Shown: positions 25,408 to 34,340, counted from the first letter of the stretch. The stretch: 64,000 nucleotides of DNA from Phascolarctobacterium sp. (GCA_017623055.1 JAGAPX010000026.1:1-64000); one strand, 5' to 3'. The notes: a model not told the origin generated them from the sequence alone. Numbers and translations are program-made.

Positions 25408-25504
25408 GAACATTCTGGTTAAGCCAAAACTTCACTCTCACAAATTTTGCTGCGGCCATGAAAGACTGGGCAGTAACTTCAAGTTCACTTGATTGGTTAT
25501 GTTC
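25408..25504 (+). ncRNA. Conserved 5' leader RNA of TonB receptor gene 2
   Basis: The outer helix GAACAT (25408-25413) / ATGTTC (25499-25504) continues as AGCCAA (25422-25427) / TTGGTT (25493-25498) after an 8-nt bulge. The motif ACTTCACTCTCACAAATTTT is followed by the inner hairpin TTGCTGC (25447-25453) / GCAGTAA (25470-25476). The outer stem sequence differs from leaders 1 and 4, yet pairing is kept. Confidence 0.7.
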
Positions 25505-25530
25505 AAAAAAATTTTAGGAGATGAAGTTTT

Positions 25531-27480
25531 ATGAAAAAGATGACTAAAGCAATGCTTATGACTGCTCTTATTTGTGGCACAATGTATTGCGGTGCAGAAC
25601 CTGTTCATGCAAATGAACTGCAAGAGTTTACCCTTGACGAGTATGTAGTAACAGCTGCGAGAACAGAAACTAAATTAGTAGATACCCCTGCGAATATTAG
25701 CGTGGTAACTGCTGAACAAATTGAAAGCAGACATTATACTAACGTTGCGGAAGCATTGAAAGATGTACCAGGTGCAAATGTTTTGGATACTGGTAATGGT
25801 TCTTATGAAAAACCTATATTATTAAATGGTGATGAACGTGTATTAGTATTGGTTGATGGTAGAAGAGTTAATTTTGATATAGGAACTATGTCTGGCAGAG
25901 CTGGTTATGATTTAAACCAATTACCTGATGTGGGACTTATCGAACGCATTGAAGTATTAAAAGGTGCTGGTGGTGCACTTTATGGTTCTGATGCTGTTGG
26001 CGGTGTAATTAACGTTATTACTAAAAAGGCTGATAGAAGTTACGGGAAAGTTTCTGTAGGTATTGGTTCTAATGGTACTAAAGACTATAATGTTTTATAC
26101 TCTATTAAACAAGATGGTACTGGAATAAACTTATCTGCATCTAAGTATAAACAAGATTATTACAAATATAGACATTATGAATCAGATACAACAAAGCGTT
26201 GGCCTTATGATGTAGATATGGACAACGAAAAGGTTTCTCTTAGCCTTACACAAGAATTGAACGATGATAGTAATATCACAGTTGGTTATGATTATAGTAA
26301 TTCAGAAGGACTTGGTACTTCTCAAATGAAGTATTCTTCTCAAAGAATAGAAAAGCGTACTGATAACTTTTATGCTAAATATGATTGGACTTTGAATAAA
26401 AAGGATCAAGGCTATTTGCAATTTTATCATAATGAGTTAGATTATTATTTCTCTGGTGGTATGGAAGAGAAAACTAATGGCATAGATGCTCAACAAGCTA
26501 TTACAATTGCTGATAATAATAAGCTTATAGTTGGTGCTTCTTGGCGTGAAGCAAAAGCTTTTAATGAGTATTATTATCAACAAGAAGAAAAAATAGAAAA
26601 TTTAGCTTTGTTTGTTAATGACATCTGGGAATTTGCACCCACATGGTCTTTAAACGCAGGAGCACGTTATGACAATCATAGTGAAGCTGGAAATGAAACT
26701 ACATTTAGTGCAGGCTTAAATAAAAAAATTAGCGATAATAGTCATGCATATATTAATTGGGGACAAGTATTTAAAGCTCCCAATACTGATGATTTGTTTT
26801 ATTATGCACCTGGTGGTTCCTATGAATATAATGGAGTAACCTATTATTATGGACCGTCTTTGGGTAACAAAGATTTAAAACCTGAAACTGGTGAAACATG
26901 GTCTGTTGGGTATACTTCTCTGATTTCCGATAAAACTAATATTGGTATCAATTATTTTGAAAGTGATTTGGTTGATGCGATAGATTGGGTTAGTGGAATC
27001 GGTGCAGAACCAACTTATGTTCGCAATGTAGATGAACAAAAGAAAAAAGGATTTGAAATGAGTGTTAGTCATAAATTGAATGACACTTTAGATTTAGAAG
27101 CATCTTATACCTATATAAAAGTAGAAAATAATGATGCAGGTGCAGGGTTTGAAAGAGATTGGAATTATATTCCCAATTTGTACAGAATTGGTGCTCGCTA
27201 TCATGATGGTAAATGGAATGCTGATTTATTCTTGCGTTATGGTGCAGGTGGTTCTACTGGTACACATGGTGGCAAACAATCTTATGTAGAAAGTGATTAT
27301 ATGACTATAGATTTGGCGGTTACTTATCAAGCAGCAAAAAATATTAAAGTGTTTGCAAAAGGTTATAACTTGCTTAATGAGGCATATTGTGAACAAGCTG
27401 GATATATTAGCGATTTAGGTTCTTATAATTGTCCCGCACAAGCTCGTCGTTTCTTGATTGGTGCTGAATACTCCTTCTAA
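25531..27480 (+). CDS. TonB-dependent outer-membrane receptor 2
   Basis: A 649-aa receptor with a signal peptide (KAMLMTALI core, cleavage near residue 28), TonB-box-like EFTLDEYVVTAARTE, a plug with ERVLVLVDGRRVN and IERIEVLKGAGGALYGSDAVGGVINVITKK, and a barrel ending in F. The plug wording is closer to BtuB/FepA/colicin-receptor types than the other receptors here. It is a single-gene unit with its own MerR-type promoter, leader RNA and downstream hairpin. The ligand is unknown. ATG 25531 follows TAGGAG. Confidence 0.93.
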   Translation: MKKMTKAMLMTALICGTMYCGAEPVHANELQEFTLDEYVVTAARTETKLVDTPANISVVTAEQIESRHYTNVAEALKDVPGANVLDTGNGSYEKPILLNGDERVLVLVDGRRVNFDIGTMSGRAGYDLNQLPDVGLIERIEVLKGAGGALYGSDAVGGVINVITKKADRSYGKVSVGIGSNGTKDYNVLYSIKQDGTGINLSASKYKQDYYKYRHYESDTTKRWPYDVDMDNEKVSLSLTQELNDDSNITVGYDYSNSEGLGTSQMKYSSQRIEKRTDNFYAKYDWTLNKKDQGYLQFYHNELDYYFSGGMEEKTNGIDAQQAITIADNNKLIVGASWREAKAFNEYYYQQEEKIENLALFVNDIWEFAPTWSLNAGARYDNHSEAGNETTFSAGLNKKISDNSHAYINWGQVFKAPNTDDLFYYAPGGSYEYNGVTYYYGPSLGNKDLKPETGETWSVGYTSLISDKTNIGINYFESDLVDAIDWVSGIGAEPTYVRNVDEQKKKGFEMSVSHKLNDTLDLEASYTYIKVENNDAGAGFERDWNYIPNLYRIGARYHDGKWNADLFLRYGAGGSTGTHGGKQSYVESDYMTIDLAVTYQAAKNIKVFAKGYNLLNEAYCEQAGYISDLGSYNCPAQARRFLIGAEYSF

Positions 27481-27526
27481 AATACGTCTCCTCCAAAATA
27501 AACATTATACTTACTCCTGCGAATGG

Positions 27527-27552
27527 GGCGAAGCTGCGGCTTCGCCTTGTTT
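27527..27552 (+). terminator. Terminator after receptor 2
   Basis: GGCGAAGC (27527-27534) / GCTTCGCC (27539-27546) followed by TTGTTTG. Confidence 0.75.
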
Positions 27553-27575
27553 GCGTGTGGGGGGAAACAAGAAGA

Positions 27576-27604
27576 CCACGCAACTTTCTGTTACGTGGCC
27601 TTTT
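27576..27604. terminator. Hairpin between convergent genes, possible terminator for the AAA gene
   Basis: CCACGCAAC (27576-27584) / GTTACGTGG (27590-27598), one mismatch. It is next to the 3' end of the minus-strand gene at 27612. Confidence 0.6.
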
Positions 27605-27611
27605 GTTGATA

Positions 27612-28835
27612 TCAAATATATCCGATGGGTATAACCTTGTCGGTACCTTTGAGTGTCAATAAGTTTTCGTATGTGCAAACAACTCCTCCGTTACCTCGTT
27701 TCATACCGGGGATATTGTCTAAAATATCAAAAGTTTTAATATCAGCAACTTTTGGGTCAGAATGTTTCTTGATTTCAATGGGATATAAAGTGCCATTATC
27801 TTCGATTAGCAAATCAATTTCTTTTTGCTCTTTGTCACGATAAAAGTATAGTGCTGGCTCTAAAATACCTTTGTTATAGTAACTTTTAATTATTTCAGAA
27901 ACAACAAAGGTTTCAAAGAAGGCGCCTGCCATTGCACCATTTTTTAACACGTCAGGAGAGTTCCACTTAGTAAGGTATGCAGCAAGACCAGTATCTAAGA
28001 AGTATAACTTCGGAGTTTTTACTGCTCGTTTTAAAACATTGTTAGAATATGGTCTAAGCAGGTAAACAATATTGGAAGTTACTAAAATGGATAACCATCG
28101 TTCTGCTGTAGCGTTGCTAATGCCAACATCTCTCGCTAATGAAGCTAGGTTTAGCAATTGACCTGTTATACTTGCTACAGCAATCATAAATTTTATGAAC
28201 AATACTTCGTCGCCAACTTGAGTAAGCTCTCTTACGTCACGTTCAATATAAGTTTTGACATAGGAAGCATAAAATATTTGCCAATCAAATTCTGGGTTAG
28301 CGACTAAATCGGGCATACTTCCTCTATGGATTATTTTCCAAAGCTCGTCATAATCCGTATGAGTTTCATACGAGCTTCTGCTTGTGAAATATTCTTCTGT
28401 TGGCAAGAAGGGAGTTGAAAAATCTATACCCTTGCGTTCACGCATGGAAATTCCTAAAAGGTTTAGCACGCCCAATCTTCCAGCTAAAGATTCACTAACG
28501 TTTTTCATCAGCTTAAACTGTTGAGAACCTGAAAGATAAAATAATCCCTTCTCCTGTTTAACATCAACATACATCTTGATGTACGGAAATAGATGAGGAG
28601 CATATTGAATTTCATCAACAAATACCGGTGGCTTAGCATCTTTGAAAAACGTACTGGGTTCTTCTACTGCGGCTTGTAAGCGCAAAGGGTCATCCAAAGT
28701 TACATAGGTGATATTGCCAGTAAAGTTGCGTAACAATGTAGTCTTTCCTACTTGTCTAGGGCCAACAACAATAATTGCGCCAAACATTTTTGAAACCATG
28801 GTAAGGATTTTTTCTAAGTGTCTATGGATATACAT
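27612..28835 (-). CDS. AAA ATPase with DUF4143 domain
   Basis: A 407-aa protein of the widespread ATP-binding/DUF4143 family. Walker A GPRQVGKTT is near residue 25, Walker B PPVFVDEIQY near 70. The C-terminal part contains EIDLLIEDNGTLYPIEIKKH, a PD-(D/E)xK nuclease-like motif. The biological role of the family is unresolved; its members are often horizontally mobile. ATG 28835 has GGAGA upstream. It is one of only two minus-strand genes and interrupts the regulon without a MerR-type promoter. A perfect 8-bp dyad CGACTAAT/ATTAGTCG (28847-28854, 28872-28879) lies just upstream and may be an operator. Confidence 0.88.
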   Translation of the reverse strand: MYIHRHLEKILTMVSKMFGAIIVVGPRQVGKTTLLRNFTGNITYVTLDDPLRLQAAVEEPSTFFKDAKPPVFVDEIQYAPHLFPYIKMYVDVKQEKGLFYLSGSQQFKLMKNVSESLAGRLGVLNLLGISMRERKGIDFSTPFLPTEEYFTSRSSYETHTDYDELWKIIHRGSMPDLVANPEFDWQIFYASYVKTYIERDVRELTQVGDEVLFIKFMIAVASITGQLLNLASLARDVGISNATAERWLSILVTSNIVYLLRPYSNNVLKRAVKTPKLYFLDTGLAAYLTKWNSPDVLKNGAMAGAFFETFVVSEIIKSYYNKGILEPALYFYRDKEQKEIDLLIEDNGTLYPIEIKKHSDPKVADIKTFDILDNIPGMKRGNGGVVCTYENLLTLKGTDKVIPIGYI

Positions 28836-28846
28836 AAGCAATTCTC

Positions 28847-28879
28847 CGACTAATTTATTATCTAATAATATATTAGTCG
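28847..28879 (-). promoter_or_regulatory. Inverted repeat at the promoter/leader of the AAA ATPase gene
   Basis: Perfect 8-bp arms CGACTAAT and ATTAGTCG flank 17 AT-rich bases that include TATTAT/TAATAA -10-like strings. Autoregulatory operator or mRNA hairpin; not distinguishable. Confidence 0.5.
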
Positions 28880-28923
28880 AAATTTTTGGCTTTTACAAGT
28901 GATTTATTAAAGAATTTTTCCTC

Positions 28924-28954
28924 TTGACACAATAGCAGCTATATACCTTATCAT
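28924..28954 (+). promoter_or_regulatory. MerR-type promoter P6 (19-bp spacer)
   Basis: TTGACA (28924-28929), 19 bp ending GCTATATACCT, TATCAT (28949-28954); drives a binding lipoprotein. Confidence 0.86.
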
Positions 28955-28990
28955 CATAGCCAAGAGGCGTAGATTTATTTTAAAAGCAAA

Positions 28991-29006
28991 TGTTTCACGT
29001 GAAACA
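28991..29006. other. parS: parS site, perfect consensus
   Basis: Second exact TGTTTCACGTGAAACA, here in the 5' untranslated region between promoter P6 and ATG 29033. Confidence 0.9.
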
Positions 29007-29032
29007 TTTTATTTTTGGAAGGTGTTGTAGTT

Positions 29033-30010
29033 ATGAGAAAAGATTTTAATAAATTTTTTAGAGCTATCAAGTTTTTACTGGTATTTGTAATTTGCGTAGG
29101 CGTTCTGCTTTGCGCAGGTTGCTCTAAAAAAGAAAGCACTGCTGTAAATTTGGAGGAAAGTGGCTACACTGTAACGGACTTAACCAACACGAAGCTTACC
29201 TTTTCAGAAAAACCACAGCGAATTGTATCAATGTCTATCGGAACTGATGAGATACTTTTAGATTTGGTACCCTTAAACAGAATTTTAAGCGTTACCTATT
29301 TGGCAGATGATGGTGGTATTTCCAATATTGTTGAGCGTGTCAAAAGCATTCCCAATCGTACTCACGGAAGCACTCCCGAAAGCGTAATTGGTCTTAATCC
29401 TGATGTGGTACTTATTTCTGACTTCTTCCCTCCAGAAAGTTATCAAACCTTGCGGGAAATGGGTATGAAGGTGTATGTTTACAAAACTCCTTCTAATTTT
29501 GAAGAGATTAAGGCTTCAATCTTAGAACTTGCCCAAGTTGTAGGTGAGCTGGAAAAAGGCAAGCAGATGGTTGCGGAAATGGATGCTCGCATTCAAAAGG
29601 TGCAGGAAAAATTAGGCGATATCAAAGAAAAACGCAAGGTTCTCTTCATGCACGCAATGGGTGCCTACTATTCTCCAGACGGAACTTTCAGCGATACCTG
29701 CCGCCTTGCTGGCGTAGAGGATGTTACCCAAAGCTTGAACTATTCTCAAACTTGTACTCTTTCCCAAGAAACGATAGTACAGTTAAATCCGGATAGCTTC
29801 GTGATTGGCGACTGGAACTTTGACGGAAAACATAGTCCTGAAGCGTTAAAGACAGAACTTTTATCCAACCAATCTTATATGACGACCAATGCTGGAAAAA
29901 ATAAAAGTATTCTTGTAATTCCCTCTGCACATCTTTTGACTTGTTCTCAGCAATTCGTTTTAGGAGTGGAGGATATGGCGAGAGCAGCTTATCCTGAAAA
30001 ATTTCCTTGA
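29033..30010 (+). CDS. FecB/BtuF-type periplasmic binding lipoprotein 3
   Basis: A 325-aa lipoprotein with lipobox LCAGC after a membrane-like signal. Features of metal-chelate binding proteins are present: TFSEKPQRIVSMSIGTDEILLDLVP, VIGLNPDVVLISDFFPPESY and LNPDSFVIGDWNF. ATG 29033 follows GGAAGGTG. It is the first gene after MerR promoter P6, and its stop codon overlaps the -35 of promoter P7. No cognate permease is adjacent; the BtuC-type permease at 35687 and ATPase at 47798 are candidates. Confidence 0.88.
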   Translation: MRKDFNKFFRAIKFLLVFVICVGVLLCAGCSKKESTAVNLEESGYTVTDLTNTKLTFSEKPQRIVSMSIGTDEILLDLVPLNRILSVTYLADDGGISNIVERVKSIPNRTHGSTPESVIGLNPDVVLISDFFPPESYQTLREMGMKVYVYKTPSNFEEIKASILELAQVVGELEKGKQMVAEMDARIQKVQEKLGDIKEKRKVLFMHAMGAYYSPDGTFSDTCRLAGVEDVTQSLNYSQTCTLSQETIVQLNPDSFVIGDWNFDGKHSPEALKTELLSNQSYMTTNAGKNKSILVIPSAHLLTCSQQFVLGVEDMARAAYPEKFP

Positions 30011-30037
30011 CTATATAATTACTATATAGTGTATAGT
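30007..30037 (+). promoter_or_regulatory. MerR-type promoter P7 with a perfect operator
   Basis: TTGACT (30007-30012), 19 bp, TATAGT (30032-30037). ACTATATA-ATTAC-TATATAGT is a perfect 8-5-8 palindrome. The -35 overlaps the TGA (30008-30010) of the preceding gene. Confidence 0.9.
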
Positions 30038-30071
30038 TAAGCTTACCAAATAATATAAAGAGGTGAAAGTT

Positions 30072-30386
30072 ATGACCTGTACCCATCCGAAATATGAACT
30101 TCCCAACGATCCCCATGCTAAATATCGTTACGAAAGCGCAATGAAGCATGTGGAAGCTGCTAAAGCTGCTGGTAAATCCAGTGAAGAAATTCACGCTATC
30201 TTCAAAAAAGTTATGGAATTTGATCCGAAAAACATCGATGCTATTCCTAACGCCGAAGCTCACGCAAAATATCGCAGTGCAATGGTTCATATGCAAAAAG
30301 CTCTTGCCAACGGCAAAAGCGTAGAAGAAGCTCATGAAATTTTTGAAAAGGTAAGAAGCGGTAACACAACTGGTCACTGCAAATAA
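30072..30386 (+). CDS. Small His-rich protein with two internal repeats (104 aa), unknown
   Basis: Two repeats of about 36 residues (near 16-50 and 64-98) share the pattern HAKYRxxxAMxHxxxAxAxGKSxEExHxIFxKV, predicted as helical hairpins. The protein begins MTCTHPKYELP and ends TGHCK, so a Cys/His pair sits at each end. There is no signal peptide, so it is cytosolic. ATG 30072 follows AGAGGTG. It is the first gene behind a perfect MerR operator, so it should be strongly induced. A metal- or haem-binding/storage role is possible but not shown; I recognise no family. Confidence 0.85.
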   Translation: MTCTHPKYELPNDPHAKYRYESAMKHVEAAKAAGKSSEEIHAIFKKVMEFDPKNIDAIPNAEAHAKYRSAMVHMQKALANGKSVEEAHEIFEKVRSGNTTGHCK

Positions 30387-30461
30387 TAATTGACGATTTG
30401 ATATAGGGTTAAACCTATTAATAACGAGAAAGATGTTTTGTAAAAGAAAGAGAGTAGAGTT

Positions 30462-31229
30462 ATGAAGATTGCTTTGTGCCATTTGGAGGTAAGCTGCGGA
30501 CTACAGGCAGATAATTTAAAAAAGATTGCCAATGCAGTTGAGGTTGCTGGTAAGAATGGTGCAAGGCTTGTCATTACTCCCGAGACTGCGGTGCAAGGTT
30601 ACTACTTCCATCGTATAGATGAGGAGCGCAAATTGGAAGAACAGCCTGCCTCTTACTTAGATGAACTTCGTAGAATTGTCAAGGAACAAAATTTATATCT
30701 TTTTCTTGGTTGTGGAGAATATGTACCGGATTCTGGACTGCATCATAATTCCTGCTTCGTATTTGCACCAGACGGAAGTCTTCAAAGCAGGCATCGTAAG
30801 ATTTATGGTGAGAAATTAGGCAGTGAAAAGTGGGCAAGTCCCGGTGATAGAGTTACTACTACTAATTGCGATGGTTTAGACATTGGTGTGCTTGTTTGTG
30901 CAGATTCTTGGTTTGACGAACGACCTTTATCTTTAAAAGAGCAAGGAGCTAGGTTGCTTATTGATATTGCTGCCTGGCCGGAGACTCCAGAAACGGGGAA
31001 TCCTTTGCCAACTTGGCAGAAAGTAACAAGAATTACTGGATTGCCTTTCATTCTGAACAATCAAACAGGTAAAACAAAATGGATGGATATGTCAATTGGT
31101 GAAAGTGTCGCAATTCAAGATGAAACTGTAATATGCAAATACAGTGGTGATGAAGCGGTGCTGATTCTTGAATTTGACGTAACCAACAAAAAAATACTGT
31201 CTAATGGATTTGAAGTTCATAAGCTTTAG
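30462..31229 (+). CDS. Carbon-nitrogen hydrolase (nitrilase superfamily)
   Basis: A 255-aa enzyme with the Glu-Lys-Cys triad of the family: E41 (ITPETA), the Lys of RHRKIYGE and the Cys of LVCADSWFDE. It should hydrolyse an amide or nitrile C-N bond in a small molecule in the cytosol. It follows the 104-aa repeat protein by 75 bp with no intervening terminator, so it probably belongs to the MerR unit. Side-chain amides are abundant on corrinoids, but that link is speculation. Confidence 0.88.
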   Translation: MKIALCHLEVSCGLQADNLKKIANAVEVAGKNGARLVITPETAVQGYYFHRIDEERKLEEQPASYLDELRRIVKEQNLYLFLGCGEYVPDSGLHHNSCFVFAPDGSLQSRHRKIYGEKLGSEKWASPGDRVTTTNCDGLDIGVLVCADSWFDERPLSLKEQGARLLIDIAAWPETPETGNPLPTWQKVTRITGLPFILNNQTGKTKWMDMSIGESVAIQDETVICKYSGDEAVLILEFDVTNKKILSNGFEVHKL

Positions 31230-31255
31230 TAAAACCCTAGGTCAACATACCAAAA

Positions 31256-31292
31256 ACAGTCCCAAAGCGTAATCGCTTTGGGACTGTTTTAT
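31256..31292. terminator. Bidirectional terminator between the nitrilase and merR-like genes
   Basis: A 14-bp perfect stem ACAGTCCCAAAGCG / CGCTTTGGGACTGT (31256-31269, 31274-31287) with loop TAAT has T-runs on both strands. Confidence 0.95.
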
Positions 31293-32134
31293 TTTTTCTT
31301 TACGTTAAGGAAAATTTTATTAATATATTCGTCCGTATCTTTATAGAACAAATGGTTTTCAATGGTAAGTATGTAAATATCACCACTGGCTTCTAATTCG
31401 TTTAGCTCCATAAATTTGTTGATTATATCTACAAGCTTAGGAAAGTTTTTATAGAAGGTTCCCTTAAAATAAATTTCCAGATATAATCCAGCAGGAATTT
31501 TTATCATGGACTTTGCTTTATGTTTAGGCGTGTTCAGAACGAAAGAGAAGTAAGCTTTTGTAGGATGGTAGTCTCGTTTTACAAACAAGTCTTCTTGGGA
31601 GATTATCCAGCCAACATGACGCTCTAAAGATTTTTTATTATGGAAAGTATGTTGGGCATGTTTCGTAAATAAAACTATTCTATCTTTGCCAGAGTCTTTG
31701 CTATAAACGGGAGTAACTTTCATCAAGCGTTCTTCTTGGAATGTAAGTAAGGGCTTGAAAAAAACGAAAGGTCTCTCGCATTTTGCAATGTCGTTGATAG
31801 CTTCTAAAGATTTTATGATTGCTTGGTTTTCTTTGATGATAGCCATACATTCTTTTTCTTTGCGTGCCACCAAGTCGATAAAATCATTTTTACTACGTTT
31901 TTCAAGATAAGTTTTTATATCCGGTATGCTGATATTGAAGGAGCGCAGATTAACAATGATCTCCAAATCTAAATATTGTTGGATTGAATAATGCCTATAG
32001 CCTTTTTCGCAAATAAAATCAGGTGAGAGTAGGCCTATTTTGTCATAATACAACAAGGTTTGTTTAGAGATTCCAAAAAGATTTGCGAGTTCTCCTGCTG
32101 TGAAATAGGCATCGTCAGAATTATTGTTGCTCAT
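31289..32134 (-). CDS. MerR-family transcriptional regulator, likely activator of the window's 19-bp-spacer promoters
   Basis: A 281-aa protein with an N-terminal MerR winged helix (residues about 10-78: FTAGELANLFGISKQTLLYYDKIGLL, then GYRHYSIQQYLDL), a dimerisation coiled coil (about 85-115) and a C-terminal effector-binding domain of the BmrR/GyrI-like size class (about 120-281). It lacks the short Cys-rich metal-loop tail of MerR, CueR or ZntR, so an organic ligand is more likely than a bare metal ion. It is divergent from the perfect operator at 32155-32175, whose edge is about 20 bp from its start codon, so it probably represses or autoregulates itself. Start ATG 32134 has AGGTGA upstream. 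Confidence 0.9.
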   Translation of the reverse strand: MSNNNSDDAYFTAGELANLFGISKQTLLYYDKIGLLSPDFICEKGYRHYSIQQYLDLEIIVNLRSFNISIPDIKTYLEKRSKNDFIDLVARKEKECMAIIKENQAIIKSLEAINDIAKCERPFVFFKPLLTFQEERLMKVTPVYSKDSGKDRIVLFTKHAQHTFHNKKSLERHVGWIISQEDLFVKRDYHPTKAYFSFVLNTPKHKAKSMIKIPAGLYLEIYFKGTFYKNFPKLVDIINKFMELNELEASGDIYILTIENHLFYKDTDEYINKIFLNVKKK

Positions 32135-32151
32135 AAAGCTTTCACCTACCC

Positions 32152-32182
32152 TTGACTATATAACAAGTATATAGTTTAAAAT
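32152..32182 (+). promoter_or_regulatory. MerR-type promoter P8 with a perfect operator, divergent from merR
   Basis: TTGACT (32152-32157), 19 bp, TAAAAT (32177-32182). ACTATATA-ACAAG-TATATAGT (32155-32175) is a perfect 8-5-8 palindrome centred between the hexamers. It drives the nifH-like/chelatase operon. Confidence 0.92.
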
Positions 32183-32251
32183 TAAAAATAAATCTATGTA
32201 GGACATTATATCATATTCAAATATGTATTGCAAAATGTTAGGAGGATTTTT

Positions 32252-33058
32252 ATGAAAAAGATTGCTATATATGGTAAGGGTGGAATTGGTAAATCTACAA
32301 CAACGGCAAATGTGTCTGCTGCATTGAGCGAAAATGGCTTGAAGGTTTGTCAAATTGGTTGCGACCCCAAAAATGATTCCACACGTCTGTTGCTGGGAAG
32401 AATTTGTACCCAAACAGTTTTAGATGTTGTGCGTGATAAAGAAGAAGTTTTAGCGGAAGATATTGTGCATATTGGTTACAACGGAATTAAGTGCGTGGAA
32501 GCTGGCGGACCTGAACCGGGAGTTGGTTGTGCAGGACGTGGTATTATCGTTGCCTTGGAAAAACTCCGTTCTTTAGACGTCATTGAAGACGAAGATGTTT
32601 TGCTTTACGATGTTTTAGGTGACGTAGTATGTGGCGGTTTTGCTGTACCAATTCGTGAAGGCTACGCTACTGATATTTACATTGTTTCTTCTGGTGAGCT
32701 GATGAGTCTTTACGCTGCCAACAATATTGCCAAAGGCGTGAAACGTTTTGCTTTACGTGGAGGTGTTCGTTTAGGCGGAATCATTGGTAACAGCCGTAAT
32801 ACTCCCAACGAAAAGAATTTGTTGGAAGAATTTGCCAAACGTTTAAATACAAAACTGATTGCCTTTATTCCTCGTGATGTTGTTGTGAATAAGGCGGAGA
32901 ATAATCGCCAAACTGTTTTGCAATATGCACCAGAAAGTGAGCAGGCGCAAATCTATCGCAATTTGAGCAAGGTGCTTGTTGAAAATGCAGAGCTTACTGT
33001 GCCTACGCCAATGACCTTTGAAGAATTAGAAAAGCTGGTTGAAAAATATGGGAATTAA
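32252..33058 (+). CDS. NifH/BchL/CfbC-like ATP-dependent reductase iron protein
   Basis: A 268-aa homodimeric Fe-protein-like ATPase. Walker A GKGGIGKST is at residues 8-16, CDPKNDST near 37 and the cluster ligands are C93 (GVGCAGRG) and C127 (DVVCGGFAVP). It would use ATP hydrolysis to push electrons from a ferredoxin to a component 1 partner. TTAGGAGG precedes ATG 32252. It overlaps the next gene by 11 bp. It is the only NifH-like gene in the window, whereas there are two component 1 pairs. Confidence 0.93.
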   Translation: MKKIAIYGKGGIGKSTTTANVSAALSENGLKVCQIGCDPKNDSTRLLLGRICTQTVLDVVRDKEEVLAEDIVHIGYNGIKCVEAGGPEPGVGCAGRGIIVALEKLRSLDVIEDEDVLLYDVLGDVVCGGFAVPIREGYATDIYIVSSGELMSLYAANNIAKGVKRFALRGGVRLGGIIGNSRNTPNEKNLLEEFAKRLNTKLIAFIPRDVVVNKAENNRQTVLQYAPESEQAQIYRNLSKVLVENAELTVPTPMTFEELEKLVEKYGN

Positions 33059-34340
33059 AACTAAACGCTTTATCAATATCAGAAAAAGTTGTAGCTGCAG
33101 TATGCCCGGTGTATGGCGAGCAGTTGCTTATATGGATGGTGTGGTCGTGATTTTCCATAGCCCTCGTGCGTGCGCACATATTGCTCGTACAATGGATATC
33201 AATACTCATTATCGTGCTATGGGTGATGGTAGAAAAGAAGAACGTGCTTCCGTACCATTGTTGTCTAGTCAATTGGAAGAAAAACATTCCATTTTTGGTG
33301 GTATAGATAGATTAAAGAAGTGTATTGCTTACGCTATAGAAAAGTACGATCCCAAATGCTTGGTGTTAGGTGGTTCCTGCGTTGCCGGTGTAATTGGTGA
33401 CGATGTGGAAGCTGTAGCTAAAGAAGTTGAAGAAGAATATAATTTGCCAGTCATTACGGTGGATAGCTACGGATTTTTAGATGGTGAATTTTTTGAAGGC
33501 TACTTTGAAATTACTTATAAATTGATTGATAGATATTTATATCCGCAGGAGCATATTCCTAAAACAGTGGTGCTGATTGGGGATAATGGTGGACCGTGGG
33601 GACATTACGCTACTGAGGTTACAAGAATTTTAAAAGCAATGGGTGTTACTGTTATTGGTCAGTTCCCCGGTTATATTACCCTTGCAGATTTACCCAAGAT
33701 TACCAGTGCAGAAGCAATGGTCGTTTTAGGTGGTAAGGGGAATACTCACGAAGGTCTCGAGTGCTTGACAAAACGTTTGCAGGAAAAATTTGGCTTTAAA
33801 TTTTTGCAGGACGTTTATCCTGTTGGCTGGGAAAGAACTCAGCAATGGATTGTAGAGATGGGTAAGCTGTTAAATTGTGAAGAAAAGGCTGAAGAAGTTT
33901 TGCAAGCAGAACGCCTTCTTATGGAGAAAAGCTTGGCACAATTTTTGTCGGTGACCAAAAGTAAAAAGGCTACTCTTTGCATTGGCAGATGGTTAATGTA
34001 CTTCCATCCAGAGTCCATGCTAGGTGTAATTAATGCCTTAGAGTTAGATTTGCAGGGAATAGTTTTGCTTGATGCTTTGGAAGCAGGCTATTTTGACGAA
34101 ATGGTGGGCGCATTGCGCAAATATACCGATGTTCCTATTTATTCTAATCTTGACGGTGAACGCTTGCTGAAAGAAGCAGATGTGGTACTGACAACGCACG
34201 AGCTGCAGGACAAAAACTTGAAGCAGGTTTTCTTGCCTATGCTTCCTAAAGTGGGAACCCTTGGAGAAATTGAATTTATGCAAGTCATTTATAGAGTGCT
34301 GTGTAGTAAGCACAAGGGCGGAGGTTTAGTTTATGTATAG
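33048..34340 (+). CDS. Nitrogenase component 1-like protein (NifD/BchN-type), first set
   Basis: The 430-aa protein has cluster-ligand candidates C15 or C17 (KSCSCSMPG), C42 (HSPRACAH) and C111 (GGSCVAGVIGDD). An alternative TTG at 33039 adds three residues but has no better SD. It resembles the 12251 protein in layout (HxPxxC; SCxAxVIGDD), so the two sets are paralogous. Length is that of BchN/CfbD-class enzymes rather than NifD. It overlaps nifH-like and nifK-like genes by 11 and 8 bp. Confidence 0.85.
   Translation: MGIKTKRFINIRKSCSCSMPGVWRAVAYMDGVVVIFHSPRACAHIARTMDINTHYRAMGDGRKEERASVPLLSSQLEEKHSIFGGIDRLKKCIAYAIEKYDPKCLVLGGSCVAGVIGDDVEAVAKEVEEEYNLPVITVDSYGFLDGEFFEGYFEITYKLIDRYLYPQEHIPKTVVLIGDNGGPWGHYATEVTRILKAMGVTVIGQFPGYITLADLPKITSAEAMVVLGGKGNTHEGLECLTKRLQEKFGFKFLQDVYPVGWERTQQWIVEMGKLLNCEEKAEEVLQAERLLMEKSLAQFLSVTKSKKATLCIGRWLMYFHPESMLGVINALELDLQGIVLLDALEAGYFDEMVGALRKYTDVPIYSNLDGERLLKEADVVLTTHELQDKNLKQVFLPMLPKVGTLGEIEFMQVIYRVLCSKHKGGGLVYV

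Noticed and set aside
29724-30482. 252-codon minus-strand ORF across 29724-30482
   Set aside because: It spans two well-supported plus-strand genes and promoter P7; no start signal or recognisable domain.
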